Of a stretch of 52,879 bases of DNA, positions 31,093-40,887 are shown piece after piece; position 1 is the first letter of the stretch, and each line of letters starts with the position of its first letter. Source of the stretch: Candidatus Colinaster equi (GTDB taxonomy: Bacteria > Bacillota > Clostridia > Lachnospirales > Lachnospiraceae); contig JAGHVF010000043.1 in NCBI GenBank assembly GCA_018064425.1, positions 1-52,879 on the forward strand, written 5' to 3'. Position numbers and translations under genes: made by a program. The notes beneath the pieces are model-generated. The model saw only the letters and a list, made by a program, of their open reading frames with translations, was not told the origin of the DNA and ran no database searches.

Positions 31093-33049
31093 CAATCCTC
31101 TTAATTGTCTTTTTTCTGTATTTTTTTGCCTGATATAATATCACATCGGCCTGTCTCATCAAATCCGTAAGTTCCACATCATCCGAACATACAAATTCAT
31201 AATATCCGACCGACAAATCAACATAGTACGGTTTGCCTGTTGTCTCGTTAAACGAATTGGCAACATCCTTTATCTTATTGCGAATATCCTCACCGTTCTC
31301 TTCATCCGTAGGCAAATACACCGCAACAAATTCATCTCCGCCCATTCTGGCAATAATAACGCCGTCTCCCAAGGCATTTCGCAAAATATCTGCACTTGAT
31401 CTAATGGCAAAATCACCTTCGGGATGACCGAAGGAATCATTTATCTCCTTAAGATGATCCAAATCGCTTTCAAAAAGAATAGCCTTTTCGCCGATATGTT
31501 CATGCATAAAGCTCATCGTCTGCTCGAGATATCCTCTTCTGTTCAGACATCCCGTAAGCTGATCGTACTCGGAAATAAAACCTAAAACTCTGTTCTTCTC
31601 TTCAACTTCCTTAACAAGATTCTCAAGCTTATTCTTAAGCTTCTGCTGTTTTACATACATTCTTCTGAAATCAATGGCATTGCTTATCTGCATACTTGCA
31701 AGATTAAGCAAAAGCATATCCTCCGGTTCAACCTCGGTCATAAGAATGCCATATTGCATCTCACCTAAGAACAATGCAAAGGTACTGATTGAATATCGCT
31801 CTTCTCTGTCATGCAATCCGTAAACACCGCTGCTTGCTGTAATAACAGGTCTCTCTTCAGGTTTGAATGATACAATATGCTTGCCCTCATGATATGACGC
31901 AAGATACATCTTCTTAGGTTGCGTCCAGCCTTCACCCGACTTATGTGACACCGGCTTATCAAGCAAAAACAGATATGAGCTTTTTGCTCTCATACCGGAA
32001 AGCAATTTCATGGGTGCATAATAAAACGCCGTCTCATCAGCAATATGTACAATCATATCTCGTGAAATATATGGCATAAGCATCGTATCATTCTGGAATG
32101 ATGACAATACATCTCTGCTGTTTTTAAGTTCCGCTATATCCATCACCTGTCTGCGATGGTATTCACAACCGCATGAACCTCTTACAATCATTTTTGCCGA
32201 CTGTACGCTTCCAAAAGGTTTGCCGCCATGTACAAGCTCCACCGCTTTAATCAATGACAAGCTTCCCATCTCTCTTTCATCCTGCAAAACAGTCGTAATA
32301 GGCGGAGTCATATTCTCAGCCATATTCCAATCATCATATCCCGTTATAGCTATGTCCTGGCCGACCTTAAGTCCCCTTTGCTTGCATACCTTATATGCCG
32401 TATCAGCCATAACGTCATTGGCACACACAAGAGCCTGAAGTCCCGGATTGTTATCAAGCAGCTTGACAATCTGAGGCTCTACGCACGCTGAATAATCACC
32501 TATTTCAATCATTGTGTCTTTTATCTCAATATCATGCTCTTTAAGAACATTGCAAAATGCTTCTTTTCTCTCACATGCATCCGTATTATTAGCAGGTCCC
32601 GACAACAAAGCCAGCTTGGTATAGCCGTGATCTATTACCAGATGCTCCATCAGCATACGCATACCGCTGTAATTGTCCGAAATAATATACGAACCGTTAC
32701 CTGTATCATCAACATCTTCAAGAATAACATACGGAAGTCCGTCAAAACGCTTCACAAAGCGCTCTTTGTTGGGATTCTCCAAAAAAATGCACAATGAACC
32801 ATACGACATAATAACAGCATCAACATCGCTAAGCATCGCATAATCATACACGACATTGTACTGATAATCGTAGTTATAATCCATTCTGTCACCGAAATAT
32901 GCCTGATAATTGTAGGCCATGTGAACACCAAGAAAAAAGATGACATTGACATCCATCTCCTTAGCTGATTTGACGACACCATCCATTATTGAACGAGTGT
33001 GCGGTGAATTGGCATTGCCTATTACTACGCCAATTGTTATTTTCTTCAT
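31085..33049 (-). CDS. LacI/PurR-type sensor fused to a GGDEF diguanylate cyclase
   Basis: 654 residues from ATG 33049, preceded by GGGGG. Residues 1 to about 290 are a periplasmic-binding-protein/LacI-type ligand domain (ITIGVVIGNANSPHTRSIM, VDAVIMSYG, ALVCANDVMADTAYKV, GYDDWNMAENMTPPITTV) without the usual N-terminal HTH. A middle module to about 450 is followed by a helical linker (KQQKLKNKLENLVKEVEEKN) and a GGDEF domain with an intact ARMGGDEFVAVY site. No signal peptide, so ligand sensing is cytoplasmic. It should make cyclic di-GMP in response to a small molecule, probably a sugar or nucleoside. Confidence 0.9.
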   Translation of the reverse strand: MKKITIGVVIGNANSPHTRSIMDGVVKSAKEMDVNVIFFLGVHMAYNYQAYFGDRMDYNYDYQYNVVYDYAMLSDVDAVIMSYGSLCIFLENPNKERFVKRFDGLPYVILEDVDDTGNGSYIISDNYSGMRMLMEHLVIDHGYTKLALLSGPANNTDACERKEAFCNVLKEHDIEIKDTMIEIGDYSACVEPQIVKLLDNNPGLQALVCANDVMADTAYKVCKQRGLKVGQDIAITGYDDWNMAENMTPPITTVLQDEREMGSLSLIKAVELVHGGKPFGSVQSAKMIVRGSCGCEYHRRQVMDIAELKNSRDVLSSFQNDTMLMPYISRDMIVHIADETAFYYAPMKLLSGMRAKSSYLFLLDKPVSHKSGEGWTQPKKMYLASYHEGKHIVSFKPEERPVITASSGVYGLHDREERYSISTFALFLGEMQYGILMTEVEPEDMLLLNLASMQISNAIDFRRMYVKQQKLKNKLENLVKEVEEKNRVLGFISEYDQLTGCLNRRGYLEQTMSFMHEHIGEKAILFESDLDHLKEINDSFGHPEGDFAIRSSADILRNALGDGVIIARMGGDEFVAVYLPTDEENGEDIRNKIKDVANSFNETTGKPYYVDLSVGYYEFVCSDDVELTDLMRQADVILYQAKKYRKKTIKRIDE

Positions 33050-33100
33050 AAATATACCCCCACGGCACATACGAGTACCGCCTTTTACCGATTTTCACTC

Positions 33101-33142
33101 ATTATAGCACAATGACGTGTCGGCTTCTACACCAACACGTCA
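33101..33142 (-). promoter_or_regulatory. Promoter region of the GGDEF gene with inverted repeat
   Basis: A -10 TATAAT lies at 33106-33101 on the minus strand, without a good -35 at the expected place. Upstream is TGACGTGT (33113-33120) / ACACGTCA (33135-33142), a perfect 8-bp inverted repeat with 14-nt spacer, placed where an activator or repressor could act. It could also terminate the acyl-CoA synthetase transcript weakly. Confidence 0.45.
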
Positions 33143-33189
33143 CAATTTTAGCAATTTTTACATGTTTATTATTCAAAAAATGAATGCGT

Positions 33190-34824
33190 TTATCCTCTGT
33201 TTTGTTTTGCGACAACACTTTCACCGCAATACTTCTCTCTAAGCTTCGGCTTCTCGATTTTTCCCGTAGGGTTACGAGGTATATCTTCAAATACAATATG
33301 ATGAGGTCTCTTATATCTCGGAAGTTTGAGTGCAAACTCATTTATCTCATCTTCCGTGCACTCCATGCCGTCTTTAATCTCAATAATAGCCATTGTAGCT
33401 TCTCCGAGTCTACTGTCGGGTACACCGATTACAGCAACGTCCTTAATCTTTGGATAAGCTCGTAAGAAGTTCTCTATCTGAACAGGATAAATATTTTCAC
33501 CGCCCGATATAACGACATCCTTCTTACGATCAACCAGGAAAATAAATCCGTCTTCATCTTCCATAGCCATATCGCCTGTGAAAAGCCAGCCATCCTTTAA
33601 CACTTCATCTGTGGCTTTCTGATCGTTATAGTAGCAGGTCATCACGCCGGGACCTTTAAGGCACAATTCTCCGACTTCGCCACGGTTTATTGTCTCACCG
33701 TTCTCATCCACAATCTTTGTCTGCCATCCGTATCCGGCCTTACCGATTGCACCTACTTTGTGAATATTCTCTACTCCCAAATGTACAGCGCCGGGACCGA
33801 TAGATTCACTGAGACCGTAATTCGTATCATATTGATGATTTGGGAATTTCTCTTTCCATCTGGCAATCAAACTCGGCGGAACCGGCTGAGCACCTATATG
33901 CATAAGTCTCCAGTTACTTAAATCGTAATCTTTAAGATTGATATCGCCTCTGTCAATCGCATCCAAAATATCCTGTGCCCACGGAACAAGCAGCCATACA
34001 ATAGAACACTTCTCCGCGCATGCTGCTTCAATAATTGTCTTAGGTTTTGTTCCCTTAAGAAGTACAGCCTTTCCACCTGTTAAAAAGCTACCGAACCAGT
34101 GCATCTTTGCACCTGTATGATATAACGGCGGAATACACAAGAACACGTCTTCCTTAGCCTGTCCGTGATGATTCTGCTCAACCTTGCAGGAATGCATAAG
34201 GCTCTCATGATTGTGAAGGATTGCCTTAGGAAAACCTGTTGTACCCGAAGAAAAATAGATAGCAGCATCATCCGCATCCGTAAGCTTAACATCCGGAGAC
34301 TGACTTGAGCTGTTAGCTGCAAGCTCATCGTAACTTTCTGCAAAAGAAGGACAATTATCACCCACATAGAAGAGCAATCTGTTCTTGCTGATAGACGGAG
34401 CAATCTCCTCAATACGTCCGATAAATGCAGGGCCGAATACCAAAACATCAACCTCTGCCAAATTGAGACAATATTCAATCTCATCTGATGCATATCTGAA
34501 ATTGAGCGGAACAGCAAGTGCTCCTATTTTAAGAATTCCAAAATATATCGGAAGCCATTCGAGACAGTTCATAAGCAAAATAGCTACTTTATCGCCTTTT
34601 TTAACGCCCTTGTTAAGCAACAAATTGGCAAATCTGTTAGCTTTCTCGTTAAATACGTTCCATGTTATTTCTCTTCTGTAATGTGATGTAGGCGCCGGCT
34701 CTGTAAGCTCATATTCCTTCCATGTCACGCGTCTTACTTCCTGTATCTCCGGATTAATCTCCACAAGGCAAATGTCATTGCCGTATTTTTTACAATTCTC
34801 TTCCAAAATTTCCGTAATTGGCAT
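33190..34824 (-). CDS. AMP-forming acyl-CoA synthetase/ligase
   Basis: 544 residues from ATG 34824 (MPITEILEENCKKYG), with GGGAGG 9 nt upstream; the longer frame lacks one. Adenylate-forming family: P-loop YFSSGTTGFPKAI, YGLSESIGPG, the GWLFTGDMAMEDEDGF and DRKKDVVISGGENI hinge motifs, and the C-terminal Lys in PRNPTGKIEKPK. It activates a carboxylic acid with ATP and joins it to CoA. Long- or medium-chain fatty acids or aromatic acids are all possible. It stands alone between argC and the GGDEF gene. Confidence 0.9.
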   Translation of the reverse strand: MPITEILEENCKKYGNDICLVEINPEIQEVRRVTWKEYELTEPAPTSHYRREITWNVFNEKANRFANLLLNKGVKKGDKVAILLMNCLEWLPIYFGILKIGALAVPLNFRYASDEIEYCLNLAEVDVLVFGPAFIGRIEEIAPSISKNRLLFYVGDNCPSFAESYDELAANSSSQSPDVKLTDADDAAIYFSSGTTGFPKAILHNHESLMHSCKVEQNHHGQAKEDVFLCIPPLYHTGAKMHWFGSFLTGGKAVLLKGTKPKTIIEAACAEKCSIVWLLVPWAQDILDAIDRGDINLKDYDLSNWRLMHIGAQPVPPSLIARWKEKFPNHQYDTNYGLSESIGPGAVHLGVENIHKVGAIGKAGYGWQTKIVDENGETINRGEVGELCLKGPGVMTCYYNDQKATDEVLKDGWLFTGDMAMEDEDGFIFLVDRKKDVVISGGENIYPVQIENFLRAYPKIKDVAVIGVPDSRLGEATMAIIEIKDGMECTEDEINEFALKLPRYKRPHHIVFEDIPRNPTGKIEKPKLREKYCGESVVAKQNRG

Positions 34825-34945
34825 ATCTATATCCTCCCATGCCCAATGTGTTACCGGTAAAGCAACCATTGCATATTCTATCACTTTAACGCTTAAAAGT
34901 AAAGAAGTGTATTTGGATTTTCTCTCTTTGAATGCTATTTTTGCA

Positions 34946-34974
34946 ATAAAAAAGGCAATACCGCATAGGTATTG
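34946..34974 (-). terminator. Terminator of the yqhQ-prmC-prfA-argC run
   Basis: GGCAATACC (34952-34960) and GGTATTGCC (34966-34974) form a 9-bp stem with a 5-nt loop; on the minus strand six T follow. It is 22 bp downstream of the argC stop codon. Confidence 0.9.
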
Positions 34975-34996
34975 CCCAATTAATCTGCTAACGTGA

Positions 34997-35947
34997 CTAT
35001 AGATTCAATCCTGTAGCCTCATCTACGCCAAGTTTGATATTCATACACTGAATAGCCGCGCCCGACGCACCCTTGCCCAGGTTATCGAATCTTGCGGATA
35101 CAAGGATTCGCTCATCATTACCCGTAACATAAATCTGTACATCATCACGTCCGGAATATGCATTTGCGGCAAAGAAATTATTATCCTCTGCTTCCGCGCC
35201 AAACGGCATAACCTTAATGAATTGCTCACCTTCATAATACTCAGCAAACATATCTCTTAACATAGCAGGTGTTACTTTTTTATTCATTCTGCTTACATAA
35301 AGCGGCAGTGAAACAATCATTCCGCTATAGTAGTCATCTACAACAGGTGTAAAAAGCGGCATCTCTTCAAGTCCGCAGATTGCCTTCATCTCTTTAAGAT
35401 GCTTATGGTTCTGTGAAAGTGCATACTCTCTGGGTGCATACAAATCATTGGTTTTATCCTCTGACTCATATAAGGCTATAGCCTTCTTGCCTGCTCCGCT
35501 ATATCCGGACAAAGCTGTTGCAAAAAGCGGATAATCAGGTGTGATTACGCCCATCTTAAGCATTGGATATGCACACATCTGAAAACCTGACGCATAACAG
35601 CCCGGAACGGCAATTCTATTACTGTTTCTGATTTTATCCCTAAAATCACTTCCAAGTTCCGGAAGACCGTATGCCCAATCGGGAAGTGTTCTGTGTGCCG
35701 TAGACGCATCAATAATAACAGTATGGTCATTATCTTTATCAATAAGGCTTACTGCTTCGATTGCGGCAACATCCGGCAAGCAAAGAAATGTAATATCCGA
35801 CATATTTATCATCTTTGCACGTTCATTCAAATCTTTTCTAAGCTCAGGATTAATTTTCAACAATTCAACATCATTACGTACTTCAAATCTTTCCAGTATA
35901 CGAAGTCCTGTTGTTCCTTCACCACCATCAATAAATACCTTTACCAT
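34997..35947 (-). CDS. argC: N-acetyl-gamma-glutamyl-phosphate reductase, type 2
   Basis: 316 residues, the shorter type-2 form. The N-terminal NADP-binding domain begins VKVFIDGGEGTTGLRI, and the catalytic Cys is in AVPGCYASGFQM. SGYSGAGKKAI and the His-containing QNHKHLKEM stretch also match. It acts in arginine biosynthesis, third step. No other arginine gene is in the window; it lies 16 bp downstream of prfA and is probably carried in that operon. Confidence 0.93.
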   Translation of the reverse strand: MVKVFIDGGEGTTGLRILERFEVRNDVELLKINPELRKDLNERAKMINMSDITFLCLPDVAAIEAVSLIDKDNDHTVIIDASTAHRTLPDWAYGLPELGSDFRDKIRNSNRIAVPGCYASGFQMCAYPMLKMGVITPDYPLFATALSGYSGAGKKAIALYESEDKTNDLYAPREYALSQNHKHLKEMKAICGLEEMPLFTPVVDDYYSGMIVSLPLYVSRMNKKVTPAMLRDMFAEYYEGEQFIKVMPFGAEAEDNNFFAANAYSGRDDVQIYVTGNDERILVSARFDNLGKGASGAAIQCMNIKLGVDEATGLNL

Positions 35948-35962
35948 TTTTATCCCTCTACT

Positions 35963-37036
35963 CTACGCATTCTGCATCTTTAACAATTTTGCTGCCTGAT
36001 CTGCAGCAATACATGCATCAAGAATCTCTTGAATATCACCGTTCATAATCTTATCAAGTTTGTACAAAGTAAGATTAATTCTATGGTCTGTCACTCTTCC
36101 CTGTGGGAAGTTATATGTACGTATTTTCTCGGATCTGTCACCCGTACCAACCTGGCTTCTTCTCGCTTCCGCCTCGGCATCATGAGCCTTCTGCTGTTCC
36201 AAATCATACAATTTGGCTCTGAGCAATGCAAAAGCCTTGGCCTTATTCTGATGCTGATCCTTCTCTGTCTGAGAATAGATAACAATACCTGTCGGATAAT
36301 GTGTAAGTCTTACGGCCGAATCCGTTGTATTAACGCACTGTCCGCCACAACCTGACGCTCTCATAACATCTATTCTTATATCTTTTTCATCAATAACAAC
36401 ATCTACTTCCTCAGCCTCAGGTAATACAGCTACCGATATTGTGGAAGTATGAATACGTCCACCTGATTCTGTCTCAGGTACACGCTGTACACGATGCACT
36501 CCCGATTCGTATTTCATCACGGAATATGCACCCGCACCGGTTATCATGAAGGTAACACTCTTCATACCGCCGATGCCTATTTCTTCCATTTCCATAGTCT
36601 CGACTCTCCATCTGCGACCTTCGGCATAATGGATATACATACGATATATCTCTGCGGCAAAAAGTGCTGCCTCATCACCACCCGCTCCGGCTCTTATCTC
36701 TACGATAACATTCTTGTCATCATTAGGGTCCTTGGGTAAAAGCAAAATCTTCAGTTCTGTCTCCAATTCTTCGATTCGCTTCTTTGCGGCATTCAGCTCT
36801 TCTTTCAGCATCTCACGCATATCATCGTCGCTCTCGCTCTCAAGCATAGCCACACTGTCTTCTTCATCCTGCTTGCATTGCTTATATTCTTTATAAGCTT
36901 CAACAATCGGATTAAGCTCGGCCTGTTCCTTCATAAGAGCTGTAAATCTCTTTTGATCGTTTGCAACGCCGGGCTCGCTGAGCTCATTCATTATTTCTTC
37001 AAATCTTCTCAACAAATCGTCAAGTTTATCGAACAT
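35963..37036 (-). CDS. prfA: Peptide chain release factor 1
   Basis: 357 residues, full length. The GGQ peptidyl-hydrolysis loop is present in the form [18 protein letters not shown], in which the bases around GGQ carry Cys in place of the Ala and His of E. coli RF1. The codon-recognition domain (residues 100-220) contains [25 protein letters not shown] precedes the start. It lies 12 bp downstream of prmC, the gene for its methylase. Confidence 0.97.
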   Translation of the reverse strand: MFDKLDDLLRRFEEIMNELSEPGVANDQKRFTALMKEQAELNPIVEAYKEYKQCKQDEEDSVAMLESESDDDMREMLKEELNAAKKRIEELETELKILLLPKDPNDDKNVIVEIRAGAGGDEAALFAAEIYRMYIHYAEGRRWRVETMEMEEIGIGGMKSVTFMITGAGAYSVMKYESGVHRVQRVPETESGGRIHTSTISVAVLPEAEEVDVVIDEKDIRIDVMRASGCGGQCVNTTDSAVRLTHYPTGIVIYSQTEKDQHQNKAKAFALLRAKLYDLEQQKAHDAEAEARRSQVGTGDRSEKIRTYNFPQGRVTDHRINLTLYKLDKIMNGDIQEILDACIAADQAAKLLKMQNA

Positions 37037-37048
37037 ACTCTCTCCAAT

Positions 37049-37891
37049 CTACCTCTTTAAAAGGTAAGTACCGCTTACTACTCTGTCAAGGCCTGCCAGG
37101 TCTTTAATCACCCGCACATCAGCATATCCCTCAGTCTTCATCATCTGCGATACATCATCACCTTCATCATATCCTATCTCAAACAGCAACATGCCCCCGT
37201 CACGCAGGTATTCATGCGCTTTATCTACTATTTTTCTGTAAAAGGAAAGTCCATCCGCATCCCCATCCAATGCAAGCATCGGCTCATGTTCACGAACCTC
37301 CGGCATAAGTGATGCAATAACATCGCTTTTTATATACGGCGGATTGGACACAATAATATCATATTCTTCCTTTTTGACACTTTCAAACAGATTACTTTTG
37401 ACAAACTTTGCATCTATGTTCAAATTGGCTGCATTTGCCGTCGCAACGCGCAATGCGCCTTCGCTTATATCAACACCTGTTCCGTCACATTCATTGGAAT
37501 ATTTCAGTATACTGAGCAAAATACAGCCACTGCCCGTACACATATCCATTATTCTGTCGCCGTCCTTTATCACCTTTAATACTTCTTCAACAAGTACTTC
37601 GGTATCAAAACGCGGTATCAGCGTATCTTCATTTACGGCAAATTCAATTCCCATAAAATTCTGAACGCCTGTAATATATTGAACGGGAATATGCTTTAAT
37701 CTTTTTGCTATTGCTTCTAAAAAAGCATGTTCCTTATCATCAGCTACTTCACAGTCACCATCTAATATAAGCTTCTGTCTGTCTATATTCGCAAAATGCT
37801 CCAAAAGGATTCGGGCATCGGACTCAGCTTCATCTATGCCTGCACTGTTAAGTTCATCTATTCCCCATCGTAACAGTTCTTTAGATGTCAT
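37049..37891 (-). CDS. prmC: Release factor glutamine methyltransferase
   Basis: 280 residues. SAM-dependent N5-glutamine methyltransferase that modifies the GGQ glutamine of release factors. The motif I region is IMDMCTGSGCILLSI, and NPPY is present as VSNPPYIKSD. The helical N-terminal domain (LLRWGIDELNSAGI) is typical. Its ATG overlaps the yqhQ stop by 4 bp. Confidence 0.96.
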   Translation of the reverse strand: MTSKELLRWGIDELNSAGIDEAESDARILLEHFANIDRQKLILDGDCEVADDKEHAFLEAIAKRLKHIPVQYITGVQNFMGIEFAVNEDTLIPRFDTEVLVEEVLKVIKDGDRIMDMCTGSGCILLSILKYSNECDGTGVDISEGALRVATANAANLNIDAKFVKSNLFESVKKEEYDIIVSNPPYIKSDVIASLMPEVREHEPMLALDGDADGLSFYRKIVDKAHEYLRDGGMLLFEIGYDEGDDVSQMMKTEGYADVRVIKDLAGLDRVVSGTYLLKR

Positions 37892-38868
37892 TCTTCTTCC
37901 TTACCATCGTCTGTTTTTACAACATAATCGAACTTCTCTTCAAGGAAAGCTCTCCAGTCAAACACAGCCTCAACCGACTTTATTGCCACCTCAATCATAT
38001 CATCATCGGGCTCTTTTGTAGTAAGTTTCTGCAAACCTGTACCCGGAGCCGAAATAATTCTTATAAAAATGTTGTCACTTTTACCTGCAAGATGAATTAT
38101 CTCATATGATATTCCCGCAATAACAGGTAACAAAGCAATTCTAAGTACCACCTTAAGTACTTGATTGTCAACCGTAATAAACAAGAACACAATAATGCTG
38201 ACTATCATAACAAAAAGCAAAAAGCTGGTACCGCATCTTTTATGAAAACGCGAAGCTCGCTTAACATTACGTACAGTAAGCGGGTGTCCGTGTTCAATAC
38301 AATTAATACACTTATGCTCGGCACCATGATACATATACAGACGTTTTATATCATTCATTGCCGTAATTGCAACAATGTACAGCAGGAAAATAATAAGTCT
38401 GATTATGCCTTCAAATATAATAATTAATGAAGTATTCTGTATGACCTTCGAAAGAAGTGTCGACAGAAAATACGGTAACAGCATAAAGAGCGCAAGAGCA
38501 ATAACAAAAGACAGCGCAACAACCAATCCGGTCTCCACTTTCTCTGCTTTTTCGCCGAATATCTTACCCATTGCCTTATCAGCCTTAGTCTCTGTAGCAG
38601 TATCATCCTCATAAAAGCTCGCCGAATGATTAAGCGATCTAAGTCCCAAACTTAACGAATCAATGAAAGCAAACACACCTCTTAAGAATGGAACCTTACT
38701 GAGTTTTGAACCGGCAGCCACACCATGGAACACTTCTACCTCCACATCAATCTCACCATCCGGTTTACGCACGGCTACGGCATAGGCATCCTTATTTTTC
38801 ATCATAACGCCTTCAAGTACGGCCTGTCCGCCTATACCTGACATGCAGATTTTTCTCTTCTTAGCCAC
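37888..38868 (-). CDS. yqhQ: DUF1385 membrane protein (YqhQ-like)
   Basis: 326 residues from a GTG at 38868, chosen because GGAGG lies 10 nt upstream; the long frame extends into the rpmE terminator. The DUF1385 core is evident: GIGGQAVLEGVMMKN at the start, then four to five membrane segments (about 105-130, 150-175, 190-215, 240-270). The middle carries the conserved YMYHGAEHKCINCIEHG with HPLTVRNVKRASRFHKRCGT. Function is unknown; it may be a membrane metal-binding protein. It heads the yqhQ-prmC-prfA-argC group. Confidence 0.9.
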   Translation of the reverse strand: MAKKRKICMSGIGGQAVLEGVMMKNKDAYAVAVRKPDGEIDVEVEVFHGVAAGSKLSKVPFLRGVFAFIDSLSLGLRSLNHSASFYEDDTATETKADKAMGKIFGEKAEKVETGLVVALSFVIALALFMLLPYFLSTLLSKVIQNTSLIIIFEGIIRLIIFLLYIVAITAMNDIKRLYMYHGAEHKCINCIEHGHPLTVRNVKRASRFHKRCGTSFLLFVMIVSIIVFLFITVDNQVLKVVLRIALLPVIAGISYEIIHLAGKSDNIFIRIISAPGTGLQKLTTKEPDDDMIEVAIKSVEAVFDWRAFLEEKFDYVVKTDDGKEEE

Positions 38869-38899
38869 TTTAACATTCCTCCATGACAAAGTATTAAAA

Positions 38900-38932
38900 G
38901 AAAAAGGTTGAGATCGCGTCGACCTCAACCTT
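38900..38932 (-). terminator. Terminator of rpmE
   Basis: AAGGTTGAG (38904-38912) and CTCAACCTT (38924-38932) pair over 9 bp with an 11-nt loop, then five T on the minus strand. It lies between rpmE and the yqhQ start. Confidence 0.88.
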
Positions 38933-38945
38933 ACTAGTGTACGTC

Positions 38946-39152
38946 TTACTTGCTTGTAACGCCATACTTCTTGTTGAACTTATCAATACGTCCATCGGTT
39001 CTAGCTGACTTCTGCTGACCGGTGTAGAATGAATGGCACTTAGAACATACTTCTACGTGAATCTCAGGTTTGGTAGATCCTGTCACAAATTTGTTACCGC
39101 AGTTGCATGTAACTGTTGCCTGATAATACTCAGGATGTATTCCTTCTCTCAT
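38946..39152 (-). CDS. rpmE: 50S ribosomal protein L31, zinc-binding type
   Basis: 68 residues. All four zinc ligands of the C+ type are present (C16, C18, C36, C39). The sequence [18 protein letters not shown] is characteristic. AGAGAGGTG precedes the start. It lies downstream of rho as in many Clostridia. Confidence 0.97.
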   Translation of the reverse strand: MREGIHPEYYQATVTCNCGNKFVTGSTKPEIHVEVCSKCHSFYTGQQKSARTDGRIDKFNKKYGVTSK

Positions 39153-39261
39153 GTTCTCACCTCTCTATGATAATCTTAAAGTTTATTGTTCTCATCCGCT
39201 ACTGTCCTCACAGACAGCTTTTATAGTGTATCACAGCCAAGGATTATGTGCAAGCACTTTT

Positions 39262-40686
39262 TTATATCATCTTCATCTTGGTAATCATCTGACAGAATTC
39301 TCTGTTATTCTTGGTTCTTGCAAACAAATCGATTACCTTATCGGCTGCTTCTTCAGCCTTTAAGCCGCTAAATGCTCTACGAACACTTGCCACCGCTTCC
39401 TGCTCTTCTTTTGTAAGTAAGAGGTCATCACGTCTTGTTCCCGATTTAAGAATATCAATTGCCGGGAATACTCTCTTCTCTGAAAGTTTTCTGTCAAGAA
39501 CCATTTCCATATTACCGGTTCCCTTGAATTCCTCGTATACAACATCATCCATCTTACTGCCCGTATCGACAAGTGCCGTTGCAAGTATTGTAAGGCTTCC
39601 TCCCTCACGCATATTACGTGCGGCGCCGAAGAATTTCTTAGGCATATGTAAAGCTGCAGGATCAAGACCACCTGATAATGTACGACCTGACGGCGGTACT
39701 GTAAGGTTATATGCACGTGTAAGTCTTGTAATGCTGTCTGTAAGAATCATTACATCTTCGCCATGCTCAACCAATCTTTTAGCCCTCTCCATAACCATTT
39801 CGGTAACTCTCTTATGATGCTCCGGAAGCTCATCAAAGGTTGAATAGATAACCTCTGCATTAGGTCCTTCTATTGCTTCTCTGATATCTGTTACTTCTTC
39901 GGGACGCTCATCAATTAAAAGAACTATCAAATGTATCTCCGGATTATTATACTTAACCGATTTTGCAACTTCCTTAAGCAATGTTGTCTTACCTGCTTTC
40001 GGCGGAGATACAATCATACCTCTCTGTCCCTTACCGACAGGACTCATAATATCCATAATTCGCATTGCAACCGATGCTCCGGGTGCTTCAAGCTTAAGCT
40101 TCTTATCCGGAAAAATCGGTGTCATGTCTTCAAAGTTGGCTCTCTTTACCGCTTCTTGTGTCGGATATCCGTTAATTGTCTTTACATATAGCAAAGCCGA
40201 ATATTTCTCGCTGGATGACTTTATCTTTGTGTTACCGCATAAAATATCACCTGTTTTTAAGCCAAATTTTCTTATCTGACTCGGAGCAACATAAACATCC
40301 GATTCACCCGGCAGATAATTGGCCGAACGAATAAATCCGAAGCCATCCGAAATAATCTCAAGTATTCCTTCAACAGTCACGCCGCTGTCTAAGTTCTTCA
40401 TAGTCTCATTACGTTCTGTAGCAACCGTATTCTCTGTTGCAGTTTCTGCAGAAACACTCTTATCCTCTTCCGCCTCTGCCTGCTCTTCACCGATTACCTT
40501 TTCAGGCGCTTTCTGTGCAGCTGCTTTAGCCGCAACCTTCTCCATAGTCACATTCTGTGAATCAAGCATAAGCATTGCATTAATTACATCTGCCTTTGCC
40601 ATTCTTGAGATACCTTTAATACCTCTTGATTTTGCAATTTCCTTAAGATCCGAAATTGCCAAAGTTTCATACTGTTCTTTTGTCAT
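39262..40686 (-). CDS. rho: Transcription termination factor Rho
   Basis: 474 residues. The Rho N-terminal helical domain (AISDLKEIAKSRGIKGISRMAKADVI) is followed by an Ala/Glu-rich linker of about 60 residues (AAAKAAAQKAPEKV and beyond), an S1-type RNA-binding domain (GILEIISDGFGFIRS) and a RecA-like ATPase with Walker A SPPKAGKTTLLK, plus the R-loop DSITRLTRAYN. The linker makes it longer than the 420-residue E. coli form. Its leader holds four 10-bp repeats (40751-40790). GAGG precedes the start. Confidence 0.96.
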   Translation of the reverse strand: MTKEQYETLAISDLKEIAKSRGIKGISRMAKADVINAMLMLDSQNVTMEKVAAKAAAQKAPEKVIGEEQAEAEEDKSVSAETATENTVATERNETMKNLDSGVTVEGILEIISDGFGFIRSANYLPGESDVYVAPSQIRKFGLKTGDILCGNTKIKSSSEKYSALLYVKTINGYPTQEAVKRANFEDMTPIFPDKKLKLEAPGASVAMRIMDIMSPVGKGQRGMIVSPPKAGKTTLLKEVAKSVKYNNPEIHLIVLLIDERPEEVTDIREAIEGPNAEVIYSTFDELPEHHKRVTEMVMERAKRLVEHGEDVMILTDSITRLTRAYNLTVPPSGRTLSGGLDPAALHMPKKFFGAARNMREGGSLTILATALVDTGSKMDDVVYEEFKGTGNMEMVLDRKLSEKRVFPAIDILKSGTRRDDLLLTKEEQEAVASVRRAFSGLKAEEAADKVIDLFARTKNNREFCQMITKMKMI

Positions 40687-40750
40687 ACTGTTTTACACCT
40701 CAAAAGTTCTTAAAAATAAAAATTAATACATACAATTTTGGAAAATGTAT

Positions 40751-40790
40751 CGACACGATACGTTATGATACGCTACGAAACGCTAAAAAT
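40751..40790 (-). repeat. Four tandem 10-bp repeats in the rho leader
   Basis: On the + strand: CGACACGATA, CGTTATGATA, CGCTACGAAA, CGCTAAAAAT, a degenerate 10-bp period at 65-105 bp upstream of the rho start codon. The spacing of one DNA turn suggests a protein site or an RNA element. Confidence 0.5.
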
Positions 40791-40809
40791 GTTTAACTAC
40801 ATTATACAT

Positions 40810-40847
40810 ATAATCTTGGAAAAGGGAATACCCTTTTTCAAGATTAT
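40810..40847. terminator. Long hairpin between malic enzyme gene and rho
   Basis: 40810-40826 and 40831-40847 pair over 17 bp (one G-T) with a 4-nt loop. A T-rich tract follows only on the + strand (TGTATTTTTATTTT); the minus strand tail is ATATGTATA. It is the only terminator candidate for the malic enzyme gene. Confidence 0.6.
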
Positions 40848-40887
40848 TGTATTTTTATTTTAGTGAAATGAATTATTAATCGGTTAC

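Noticed and set aside
33981-34517. Minus-strand 145-codon frame inside the acyl-CoA synthetase gene
   Set aside because: It is a shifted frame of the synthetase, rich in Arg, Leu and Ser with no start site; the synthetase frame carries all family motifs.
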